Source: Betaproteobacteria bacterium
Lineage (GTDB): Bacteria > Pseudomonadota > Gammaproteobacteria > Burkholderiales > Burkholderiaceae_C
Assembly: GCA_009922295.1 (NCBI GenBank)
Contig: RFWA01000182.1
Coordinates: 1 to 5,546, forward strand
Length of the DNA stretch: 5,546 bases
Direction: 5' to 3'
Shown: one piece after another, positions 1 to 5,546 of the stretch
Layout: each line of letters begins with the position of its first letter
Numbering within the stretch: position 1 is the first letter of the stretch
The notes under the pieces: generated by a model
The model's database searches: none
What the model was told of the DNA's origin: nothing
Seen by the model: the letters and a program-made list of their open reading frames with translations, nothing else
Translations under genes and position numbers: made by a program

Positions 1-91
1 CCTGGCCGAGCATGGCCTCGCCTTGGTCAGCGCAGCGGCCGAGGCGGCAGCCCGCGACTACGCTGCGTTTTTGGCCGGACGTGAGTCATGA
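1..91 (+). CDS. 3' end of an unidentified upstream gene (partial)
   Basis: An open frame enters from the left edge (first full codon at base 2) and ends at the TGA at 89-91, giving 29 visible residues that end in DYAAFLAGRES. The piece is alanine-rich and reads like an amphipathic C-terminal helix. That is too little to name a family, so I assign no function. It is believed to be real because its stop overlaps the ATG of the next gene as ATGA (88-91), the same coupling seen again at 1357-1360, and its codon use is as GC-rich as that of its neighbours. It is therefore probably an earlier member of the same plus-strand operon. Confidence 0.6.
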   Translation, partial: LAEHGLALVSAAAEAAARDYAAFLAGRES

Positions 92-723
92 TTTTTCATG
101 CCAGCGCCTTGTCGAGTTACAGCGCCAAGGTACGCGTGGTGCTGTGCGTGAAAGGCCTGGACTTTGAGGAACGTGCCCCGGCCCAGGGTTATCGCTCCCC
201 CGAGTACCGGGCGGTGGTGCCCATGGGCACGCTGCCGGCCATCCAGATCGGGGACTGGGTGCTGTCCGAGTCCGAGGTGATTAACGAGTATCTGGAGGAG
301 CGCTACCCCGCACCGGCGATGCTGCCGCAAGACCCTGAGCAGCGGGCCCGCGTCCGATTTTTGTGCCGCTTTCACGACCTGCACTTGGAGCCCAAAGTGC
401 GCGCTCTGTTTGGCCAGGTGAAACCGGCGCATCGCAACCCCGAGACGGTATTGGCCCTGCGGACCGACATCGAGGCGCGGCTTGGGCAACTGGCGGGCTG
501 GGCTCAACCCCAACCCTTTTTGCTGACGCCGAGCATCAGCCTGGCTGATTGTGGTTTTCTGGTGACCGTGCCCTTGGCGGCCGCGGTGCTTGCCGCGTGC
601 GGCCAGAGTCTGATGCTCCCGACGGTGCTGGCGCATTGGCTGTCGGTGGCGTCAGCGCATCCCCCAGTTGACCGGGCCCTGGCCCCATGGCGTGCAGCGA
701 CCCAAGCCTGGTTGTCAAGTTGA
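88..723 (+). CDS. Glutathione S-transferase family protein
   Basis: This 211-residue cytosolic protein has the usual two-part GST layout and length. The N-terminal thioredoxin-fold domain (about residues 1-75) has the active-site segment SSYSAKVR (residues 9-16), the GTLPAI loop with the cis-proline at P50, and the glutathione-binding ESE turn at 61-63. The helical C-terminal domain (about 85-211) carries the S-x-x-D N-capping box at S151-D154. The SSxSxxVR segment resembles zeta-class (maleylacetoacetate isomerase) and SspA-like proteins. A serine at 9, 10 or 12 or Tyr11 could be the thiol-activating residue, and I cannot choose from sequence. Either conjugation or glutathione-dependent isomerisation is possible. 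The start at 88 overlaps the preceding stop (ATGA) and has only a weak upstream GGAC, which fits translational coupling. The HD-domain gene follows after 13 nt. The family call is firm and the substrate unknown. Confidence 0.9.
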   Translation: MIFHASALSSYSAKVRVVLCVKGLDFEERAPAQGYRSPEYRAVVPMGTLPAIQIGDWVLSESEVINEYLEERYPAPAMLPQDPEQRARVRFLCRFHDLHLEPKVRALFGQVKPAHRNPETVLALRTDIEARLGQLAGWAQPQPFLLTPSISLADCGFLVTVPLAAAVLAACGQSLMLPTVLAHWLSVASAHPPVDRALAPWRAATQAWLSS

Positions 724-727
724 GGAG
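723..727 (+). promoter_or_regulatory. Ribosome binding site that sets the HD-domain gene start
   Basis: AGGAG lies 9 nt before the ATG at 737 and overlaps the TGA stop (721-723) of the GST gene. It supports 737 over the upstream in-frame ATG at 668, which lies inside the GST gene and lacks such a site. The overlap with the stop suggests that ribosomes ending the GST gene help to start the next one. Confidence 0.75.
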
Positions 728-736
728 TACATCAAG

Positions 737-1360
737 ATGCCCGAATTGAGTCGCAGCCCCTTAGCCGATCCCGGCTGGCAGTACCTCGAAAAAATCGCGC
801 TTGAAGACTTGTCGCGGGACGACTGGGACCTGCTGGAGGGGCAGCGCCAAGTCTATCTGGCCCGGCATCAGGCTGAGCAGGCGCTGCGCCTGCTCACCGC
901 CAGTGAGCATGACCCCTGCTTTGGTTACCAGGTCAACAATTACCGGCATTCCCTGCAGTCGGCCACCATGGTCTTGCGCGACGGCCTCTCCGAGGAGGAT
1001 GTGGTGGTCGCCCTCTTGCACGATGTGGGCTTTATTGCCTGCCCGATGCTGCATGGTGACTTTGCAGCGACCCTGCTGGGCGCCTACGTGTCAGATCGCA
1101 ACCACTGGATGCTGCGTCACCACGCCACCTTTCAGAACTTGCATTCACCCAACATGCCCGGCGTTAACCAGCATGAGCGCGAGCGATGGCGCGGTCATGA
1201 GCATTTTGACTGGACGGCTGAGTTCGTGGCGCGTTATGACCAGGCAGCGGCTGACCCAGCCTACCCCTGCGAGCCATTGCAGACCTTTATTCCCATGGTA
1301 AAAAGCATTTTTTCTCGCAAACCCCAGGACCGACGGTCCATCAACAAGGAAAACCCATGA
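737..1360 (+). CDS. HD-domain protein, candidate PhnZ/MIOX-like di-iron oxygenase
   Basis: This 207-residue soluble protein has an HD fold. Candidate metal ligands, in order, are H71 (in YRHSLQSA), H95-D96 (LLHDVGF), H106 (HGDFAATLLGAY), H128 or H129 (MLRHHATF) and D168 (ARYDQAAA). This is the H...HD...H...H...D pattern of HD proteins with a two-metal site. The gap of 24 residues between the first His and the HD pair equals my recollection of the spacing in PhnZ (H34, H58-D59), and the following H-x(n)-GA block also looks like that family. PhnZ, TmpB and myo-inositol oxygenase use a mixed-valent di-iron centre for oxidative C-C or C-P cleavage, so an oxygenase role is likelier than nucleotide phosphohydrolysis, but this is inference. 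No PhnY-type partner is visible. The start at 737 follows a good Shine-Dalgarno site, and the stop overlaps the next ATG (ATGA, 1357-1360). The HD fold is certain, the oxygenase call moderate and the substrate unknown. Confidence 0.85.
   Translation: MPELSRSPLADPGWQYLEKIALEDLSRDDWDLLEGQRQVYLARHQAEQALRLLTASEHDPCFGYQVNNYRHSLQSATMVLRDGLSEEDVVVALLHDVGFIACPMLHGDFAATLLGAYVSDRNHWMLRHHATFQNLHSPNMPGVNQHERERWRGHEHFDWTAEFVARYDQAAADPAYPCEPLQTFIPMVKSIFSRKPQDRRSINKENP
1346..1350 (+). promoter_or_regulatory. Ribosome binding site of the AhpD-fold gene
   Basis: AAGGA lies 6 nt before the ATG at 1357, inside the last codons of the HD-domain gene. With the ATGA overlap it supports this start and coupled translation of the two genes. 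Confidence 0.65.
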
Positions 1361-1944
1361 GCGCATGGATCAAGATGATTCCCCTGGAGGAGGCCACAGG
1401 CAAACTCAAGGACATGTACCAACTGGCCCTGACGCCCAGCGGCACGGTGGACAACGTGATGCGGGCGCACAGCCTGCGTCCGCACAGCATGGAGGGGCAC
1501 CTGGTGCTCTACCGCAGTGTGCTGCACAACCCCGACAACACCTTGCCCTTTTGGTTTCTGGAAGTGGTGGCCTCTTACGTGAGCATGACCAACCGCTGTG
1601 ACTACAGCCTGACGCATCACTTTGCCAACGCCCGTCGCCTGATGAATGACCCGGTACGTTCGCAGTTGGTGTGGGATGCCTTGTCAGCGGCGGAGCCGGA
1701 GCGGGCGTTTTCGGGCAAAGAGCTTGAGTTGCTGCGCTACGCCAGAAAATTGACTGCCGATGTGGCCCACATGGAGAAGAGCGACTTTGAGGCGCTCAAG
1801 GCCAGCGGCTGTGACGACGGCGAGATTCTGGAGGTGAACCAGGTCTGCGCCTATTTCAATTACTCGAACCGGCTGCTCAACGGCCTGGGCGTCACCACCC
1901 AGGGCGATGTGGTCGGCTACTACAAAGAGCCGGACGCAACCTGA
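1357..1944 (+). CDS. Carboxymuconolactone decarboxylase/AhpD-fold protein with CxxS motif
   Basis: This 195-residue, all-helical protein belongs to the CMD/AhpD superfamily. It is closest in length and layout to the 'uncharacterised peroxidase-related' group rather than to the shorter PcaC decarboxylases. The core helix carries E69, then N79-R80-C81-D82-Y83-S84 and H87-H88, which matches the family pattern E...N-x-C-x-Y-C-x-x-H-H except that the second cysteine is S84. A C-terminal repeat-like helix (about 153-180, E-V-N-Q-V-C-A-Y-F-N-Y-S-N-R) is also typical of the group. AhpD uses two cysteines in CxxC as a disulfide redox pair. With one missing, this protein is less likely to be a classic peroxidase and may instead use C81 and the histidines for peroxide or lactone chemistry. 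It is translationally coupled to the HD-domain gene, and its last 25 nt overlap the Rieske gene on the other strand. The family is firm and the reaction unknown. Confidence 0.87.
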   Translation: MSAWIKMIPLEEATGKLKDMYQLALTPSGTVDNVMRAHSLRPHSMEGHLVLYRSVLHNPDNTLPFWFLEVVASYVSMTNRCDYSLTHHFANARRLMNDPVRSQLVWDALSAAEPERAFSGKELELLRYARKLTADVAHMEKSDFEALKASGCDDGEILEVNQVCAYFNYSNRLLNGLGVTTQGDVVGYYKEPDAT

Positions 1945-2966
1945 GGCTGGGCTTCCGCTTCGATCAGGGTCGTCAGGCCGGCGCGGAACCGGTTTGCTGA
2001 CGCGTCCAGCAGCAAGCCGGTGGTTTGGGTCGAGCGGTTTTTCATGCCGCGGTGCACGGCTTCCAACACAATCTTGTCTTCTTCAAAGGCCAATTTGGCG
2101 CCAGCCGCAATCCGCTTGGTTAGCGCTTCATCATCGGCGTCTGTGTTGCGGTGCTGCAGCCAGAAATAGCGGGTGTGGTCCTCGTCGATCGGCGTCAAAA
2201 AGTTATAGGACACCATGCGGTAAGTCTCGGGGCTGTCCACCATGGCCGGGCCTCCCTTTCCGGCCGGGGTGTAAATGCCCATGTTGATGGCCAGTGAGGG
2301 GTAGCGGACCTCGTAATGCTGCAGCCGGTCGGCGTTGCCGGCAAACTTGACCAGGGGCGCATAAAAGGGCGGAGGCGGCTGGTCGAGCAGCCAGCGACTG
2401 CATATCACGCCGCCAGAGTCTGCGGCGATCTGTAGGGGGGTGTCGTCAGTGCCAGCCCCCGCAAACGAGGTGCGGTGCACCCAGGCCACGTGGGACGGGT
2501 CCAGCAGGTTATCGACCAACCACAGGTAGTGGCAGTCCACCAGCAGCTGGTCACCCTTGGTCAGGCTCCAGCCGAGATGGCCGTGGTTGGCCATCTCGAA
2601 CACCGGGTTAGCCGCTGCCCGCGCCGGCTCGCCCATCCAGATCCAGAGCAGACCATACTTGTCTTGCACCGGGTAGCTGCGTACTTTGGCAAAGGGCGGG
2701 ATCCGGGCCTGGGTGGCGGCGTCGATGCAGGCGCCGGAGCAGTCGAAGGTGAGACCGTGGTAGCCGCATTCGATGGCATCACCCTTGATGCGACCCATGG
2801 ACAGGGGCAGTTTGCGGTGGGGGCAGGCGTCTTCAAGAGCCACGGCTGCGCCGTCTTGCGTGCGGTACAGCACCACGGCTTCGCCCAGGAGGCGAACAGC
2901 CTTGGGCTCGCGCCCGACTTCGGGGGACAGCGCAGCCACGTACCAAGCATTTTTTAAAAAGATCAT
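1920..2966 (-). CDS. VanA-like Rieske non-haem iron oxygenase, oxygenase subunit
   Basis: This 348-residue protein is about the length of vanillate O-demethylase VanA. The N-terminus MIFLKNAWYVAA is the family's usual opening, which supports the start at 2966. The Rieske [2Fe-2S] domain has C48-P-H50 and C67-G-Y-H70 with 16 residues between. The catalytic domain has D152-N-L-L-D156-P-S-H159-x4-H164, giving the two iron-binding histidines and the bridging aspartate, and D297 in FEEDK is the likely carboxylate ligand. VanA-type enzymes are terminal oxygenases that take electrons from a reductase to O- or N-demethylate or hydroxylate small, often aromatic, substrates. No reductase or ferredoxin gene lies beside it. 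It is the last gene of the minus operon, 12 nt after the M14 gene, and its ribosome binding site is weak (AAGA only), so it may depend on coupling. The family is firm and the substrate is not deducible. Confidence 0.93.
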   Translation of the reverse strand: MIFLKNAWYVAALSPEVGREPKAVRLLGEAVVLYRTQDGAAVALEDACPHRKLPLSMGRIKGDAIECGYHGLTFDCSGACIDAATQARIPPFAKVRSYPVQDKYGLLWIWMGEPARAAANPVFEMANHGHLGWSLTKGDQLLVDCHYLWLVDNLLDPSHVAWVHRTSFAGAGTDDTPLQIAADSGGVICSRWLLDQPPPPFYAPLVKFAGNADRLQHYEVRYPSLAINMGIYTPAGKGGPAMVDSPETYRMVSYNFLTPIDEDHTRYFWLQHRNTDADDEALTKRIAAGAKLAFEEDKIVLEAVHRGMKNRSTQTTGLLLDASANRFRAGLTTLIEAEAQPQVASGSL

Positions 2967-2978
2967 GATGCGATTATC

Positions 2979-3986
2979 TTAAACGGTGATATCGGTGGCC
3001 AGTTGGAACAGGCAATCGCCACGCTCGCACAAGGCCGGCACACGCTTGCACAGCACGACGCCGGCCCGATTGAATGGCAGCAGCAACGGCTCACGCCAAG
3101 GCGTGCGGTGAAAGTGAATGCGTGCCGCAGGCTGGCCTTGCACGACCTCGGCGCCAATCTCGACCAGGGGCTCAAACAGCCCGTCATCGCTGGCGTAGAC
3201 ATAGTAGTCGTCGCCACCCACCTCGGTCATGCGGGTGGTCTCAGTCAGCGGCGCCAAGGGCACATCCACCAGGCCGGTCGCGCTCAGCAGCCGGCGCATG
3301 CCGCGCTCCATCAGGGCCAGTGACGATGGTGTGACCAGGCCGCCGCCGCCCACTTCAGTGGCCAGAGACAGCACGCCCTGGCGCAATGATGCGGCGGTGA
3401 ACGAGCGCCCCCCACTGCTGGGCGCTTTGATGACGTAGCCGATGGGCGCAGCAAAAGCTTGCACCAGGGCCATCGCGCGGCGCATCTGCTCAGCATCCGG
3501 CACACGGTAGATCAGGGTGCTGGGCAGGTAGGTGAGTGAACTGCCACCAGAATGAAAATCAAAGCTGTAGTCAAAGCCCGGCAAAAGCATATGCTCGATC
3601 CAGTAAGCCAGTTGCGCGGTAACGGCACCGTGGGGGTCGCCTGGGAAGGCGCGATTCAGGTTGCCCTGGTCGATGGGGGAGGTGCGCAGCCCGGCCATGG
3701 CCGCAGGGAAGTTCACCGACGGCAAGATCACCAACCGGCCCTTGATGTCCGTTGGCTGCAGGCTGCGGATGAGGTTACCGAGCCCGATCTGGCCTTCCCA
3801 CTCGTCGCCGTGGTTGCCAGCCATCATCAAGACGCTGGGCCCTTCACCGTTTTGGATGCAGGTGATCGGCACCGGAATCCAGCCGTAGGCCGAACGTTGG
3901 ACCGAATGCGGTATGCGGACAAAGCCACTGGCCTTGCCCGGGGCGTGCAGATCAATGTCTGCGCGTAGGGTGCTGCGGGTTGGCAC
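2979..3986 (-). CDS. M14-family zinc amidohydrolase, aspartoacylase/DoeB-like deacylase
   Basis: This 335-residue cytosolic enzyme belongs to the succinylglutamate desuccinylase/aspartoacylase branch of the M14 zinc carboxypeptidase fold. Zinc ligands are H59 and E62 in GNHGDEWEG and H145 in DFHSGG. The substrate-carboxylate-binding N-x-x-R is in NLNRAFPG (109-116), and the catalytic glutamate is probably E211 in TEVGGGG. A C-terminal beta-rich part (about 255-330, with DDGLFEPLVEIGAEV) resembles a lipoyl-like fold. The whole layout, including RTSPIDQGNLNR, closely recalls DoeB, which deacetylates N-alpha-acetyl-L-2,4-diaminobutyrate in ectoine breakdown. No other ectoine gene is seen, so the true substrate may be a different N-acyl amino compound. 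It starts at GTG, chosen because a good AGGAG lies 9 nt upstream and no ATG alternative fits. It follows the ABC ATPase gene by 39 nt, which suggests that it acts on the imported compound. Confidence 0.9.
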   Translation of the reverse strand: MPTRSTLRADIDLHAPGKASGFVRIPHSVQRSAYGWIPVPITCIQNGEGPSVLMMAGNHGDEWEGQIGLGNLIRSLQPTDIKGRLVILPSVNFPAAMAGLRTSPIDQGNLNRAFPGDPHGAVTAQLAYWIEHMLLPGFDYSFDFHSGGSSLTYLPSTLIYRVPDAEQMRRAMALVQAFAAPIGYVIKAPSSGGRSFTAASLRQGVLSLATEVGGGGLVTPSSLALMERGMRRLLSATGLVDVPLAPLTETTRMTEVGGDDYYVYASDDGLFEPLVEIGAEVVQGQPAARIHFHRTPWREPLLLPFNRAGVVLCKRVPALCERGDCLFQLATDITV

Positions 3987-3995
3987 GGGCTGGTG

Positions 3996-4000
3996 CTCCT
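3996..4000 (-). promoter_or_regulatory. Ribosome binding site that supports the GTG start of the M14 gene
   Basis: Read on the minus strand this is AGGAG, 9 nt before the GTG at 3986. It is the clearest Shine-Dalgarno site of the minus operon and is the main reason for accepting the non-ATG start. Confidence 0.75.
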
Positions 4001-4025
4001 GTAACAGTCCTTGGCCAAAGGCCTG

Positions 4026-4766
4026 TCAATGCGACAGGATCTGGCTCAAGAATTTTTTGGTCCGGTCCGACTTGGGGCGGTTGAACAGTTCGTCCGGCGG
4101 GGCCTGCTCGACAATGCGGCCACCATCCATGAACACGACGGTATCGGCCACTTTCTTGGCAAAACCCATTTCGTGGGTGACGCAAATCATGGTCATGCCG
4201 CTTTGCGCCAGGTCGATGATCACGTCCAGCACTTCTTTGATCATCTCTGGGTCAAGCGCCGAGGTGGGCTCGTCAAACAGCATGACCTTAGGCTCCATGC
4301 ACAGCGAGCGCGCAATGGCCACCCGCTGCTGCTGCCCCCCTGAAAGCTGGCCAGGGAACTTGTGCGATTGTTCCGGGATCTGCACCCTGCGCAGGTAGGC
4401 CATGGCCTTGGCTTCTGCCTCGGCCCGTGGCGTGCCTCGGACCCGAATCTGGGGCAGGGCGCAGTTCTCCAGCACCGACAGGTGCGGGAAGAGGTTAAAA
4501 CTTTGGAACACCATACCCACCTCGCGGCGGATGGCGGCCACATGTTCGGTGTCTTCGTCCAGGGTGAGACCATCGACCACGATGTTGCCGGAATCATGGT
4601 GCTCCAGCCGGTTGATGCAGCGGATCAGGGTGGACTTGCCTGAGCCCGAGGGGCCGCAGATCACCATGCGTTCGCCTTGCTTGACCGCCAGGTCGACATC
4701 GCGCAACACGTGCACGTCACCAAACCATTTGTTGACGCCGCTGAGTTGGATGATGGCTTGGCTCAT
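4026..4766 (-). CDS. Polar amino acid ABC transporter ATP-binding protein (GlnQ/AapP family)
   Basis: This 246-residue protein is a full-length ATPase with every motif intact: Walker A GPSGSGKST (38-46), Q-loop Q88, signature LSGGQ (141-145), Walker B VMLFDE with catalytic E166, D-loop SALD (169-172) and switch H198 in CVTHEMGFA. The block REVGMVFQSFNLFPHL and the C-terminal FLSQIL ending are hallmarks of the polar/general amino acid group (GlnQ, GltL, AapP). It dimerises on the inner membrane face and drives uptake by the permease encoded just upstream (33 nt gap). The start at 4766 has only a weak AAGAG-like site. Importers of this family take up glutamate, glutamine, general amino acids, or compatible solutes such as ectoine (EhuA). 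The downstream deacylase and Rieske genes suggest a modified amino acid or similar zwitterion here. The family is certain and the ligand unknown. Confidence 0.96.
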   Translation of the reverse strand: MSQAIIQLSGVNKWFGDVHVLRDVDLAVKQGERMVICGPSGSGKSTLIRCINRLEHHDSGNIVVDGLTLDEDTEHVAAIRREVGMVFQSFNLFPHLSVLENCALPQIRVRGTPRAEAEAKAMAYLRRVQIPEQSHKFPGQLSGGQQQRVAIARSLCMEPKVMLFDEPTSALDPEMIKEVLDVIIDLAQSGMTMICVTHEMGFAKKVADTVVFMDGGRIVEQAPPDELFNRPKSDRTKKFLSQILSH

Positions 4767-4799
4767 GGCATTGCTCTTGACGTTGGCATGTAAGGCGTC

Positions 4800-5546
4800 C
4801 TATTTGTGGGCGCGGGCGTAACGCCGCTCCAGGGCCGAAAATAGCTGCGACAGGCTGAAGCAGATGACGAAATAAACCACGGCCACAAAGACGAACACCT
4901 CAAACACGCGTTGCGTGGTGACCTGCACGTCTTGTGCCATAAAGGTCAGCTCCTGGATTGACACCAGAGACACCAGCGACGAGTCTTTGATCAGCTGGAT
5001 GAACTGGCCGGCCATGGGCGGCAGCACATTGCGCAGGGCTTGCGGCAGCACCACGAAGCGGGCAATGTCAAAGCGTGACATGCCGAGACTGTTCCCGGCT
5101 TCAATTTGGGACTTGTGGACCGACTCCAGGCCTGCTCGGACAATCTCCGTGACATAGGCCCCGGAGAAGACTGAGAGGCAAATCAGCCCCAGCAAAAAAT
5201 TGTCGATCAGCTTTGGGGAACCAAAAAACAGGCTGACCCACCATTGGCCGGTCTCTGAGAGTTTGGCCACGCTGTCGGCCAGGGCTAGCTTGGGCATGAC
5301 CTGGCTGGCAATGAAAAATACGAAGACGAACACAAAAACAACGGGCGGGATGTTACGGATGAGCATCACGTAACTGCCGCTGAGCAAGCGCAAAAAAAGC
5401 CGGTCGCTGTTTCTGGCCAAGGCCATCAGGGTGCCGATGACGCCAGAAATGATGATGCCCCAGACAGCCAGTCGAAGTGTCGTCAGGAAACCCTCGACGA
5501 TGATGTTGGGGACCCAGCGCCCGCTTGCTGCATCCAGGCGAAAGAT
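4800..5546 (-). CDS. Polar amino acid ABC transporter permease (5' end outside window)
   Basis: The frame stays open to the right edge, so the 248 visible residues are a C-terminal part. The ATG at 5426 is internal, because family sequence (GFLTTLRLAVWGIIISGVIGTLMA) continues before it. Membrane helices are visible at roughly 20-43, 62-82, 113-133, 180-200 and 213-236, counting from the window edge. The cytoplasmic EAA loop, which contacts the ATPase, is E149-A-G-N-S-L-G155 followed by LPQALRNVLPP (167-177). The SYVMLIRNIPP segment (58-68) is the usual HisM/GlnP-family signature. The size already equals a typical GltJ/GltK permease, so it is a slightly longer form or has an extra N-terminal helix. 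A second permease and the periplasmic binding protein are not in the window and probably lie beyond 5546. Confidence 0.94.
   Translation of the reverse strand: MFRLDAASGRWVPNIIVEGFLTTLRLAVWGIIISGVIGTLMALARNSDRLFLRLLSGSYVMLIRNIPPVVFVFVFVFFIASQVMPKLALADSVAKLSETGQWWVSLFFGSPKLIDNFLLGLICLSVFSGAYVTEIVRAGLESVHKSQIEAGNSLGMSRFDIARFVVLPQALRNVLPPMAGQFIQLIKDSSLVSLVSIQELTFMAQDVQVTTQRVFEVFVFVAVVYFVICFSLSQLFSALERRYARAHK

Noticed and set aside
58..636. Long open frame of 192 residues on the minus strand opposite the GST gene
   Set aside because: It is rich in Arg, His and Gln with no recognisable domain, as expected for an antisense shadow of GC-rich coding DNA. The plus-strand frame has clear GST motifs.
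668..736. Upstream in-frame ATG extending the HD-domain protein by 23 residues
   Set aside because: It lies inside the GST gene and has no ribosome binding site, while ATG 737 has AGGAG at the right distance. The added residues are a shadow of GST codons.
737..1360. HD protein as an anti-phage or signalling nucleotide phosphohydrolase
   Set aside because: No nucleotidyltransferase, effector or other defence gene is nearby, and the ligand spacing and catabolic neighbours fit the PhnZ/MIOX type better.
1357..1944. Annotation as PcaC, gamma-carboxymuconolactone decarboxylase
   Set aside because: The protein is longer than PcaC, has a CxxS/HH active-site helix like the peroxidase-related group, and has no protocatechuate pathway genes around it.
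2979..4766. Ectoine uptake and degradation cluster (Ehu plus Doe genes)
   Set aside because: The deacylase is DoeB-like and the transporter family fits, but no other ectoine gene is visible and a VanA-type Rieske enzyme does not belong to that route, so the name would be over-reach.
5309..5340. FVFVFVF repeat in the permease as a possible simple-sequence or phase-variable tract
   Set aside because: It is a hydrophobic membrane helix encoded by mixed codons. The DNA is not a uniform repeat that would slip.

Overview
The window looks like a chromosomal catabolic region from a GC-rich proteobacterium, most plausibly a betaproteobacterium of the Burkholderiales/Comamonadaceae type. That placement is an inference from the strong G/C third-position bias, the gene content and the dense gene packing. 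No marker gene fixes the taxon. Nearly every base is coding, the longest gap between genes is 39 nt, and there are no RNA genes, mobile elements, CRISPR arrays or long non-coding stretches.

Layout: two convergent operons meet tail to tail near position 1930. The plus-strand operon (1-1944) holds the 3' end of an unidentified gene, a glutathione S-transferase-like protein (88-723), an HD-domain protein whose metal-ligand pattern resembles the PhnZ/TmpB/MIOX mixed-valent di-iron oxygenases (737-1360), and a carboxymuconolactone decarboxylase/AhpD-fold protein (1357-1944). Two of its three junctions are ATGA stop/start overlaps, so its products are probably made in step. The minus-strand operon (5546 down to 1920) holds a polar amino acid ABC permease (start lies outside the window), its ATPase, an M14-family zinc amidohydrolase of the aspartoacylase/DoeB type, and a VanA-type Rieske non-haem iron oxygenase. 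The last codons of the two operons overlap by 25 nt on opposite strands.

How they may work together (inference): the transporter imports a polar, amino-acid-like compound. The M14 enzyme cleaves an N-acyl amide bond. The Rieske oxygenase then demethylates or hydroxylates the compound. The opposite operon adds a second oxygenase candidate (HD di-iron), a thiol-conjugating or isomerising GST and an AhpD-fold enzyme. I recognise each family, but I know of no characterised pathway with this combination, so the substrate is unknown. The Rieske oxygenase has no reductase or ferredoxin partner in the window, and the transporter's solute-binding protein is also missing from it.
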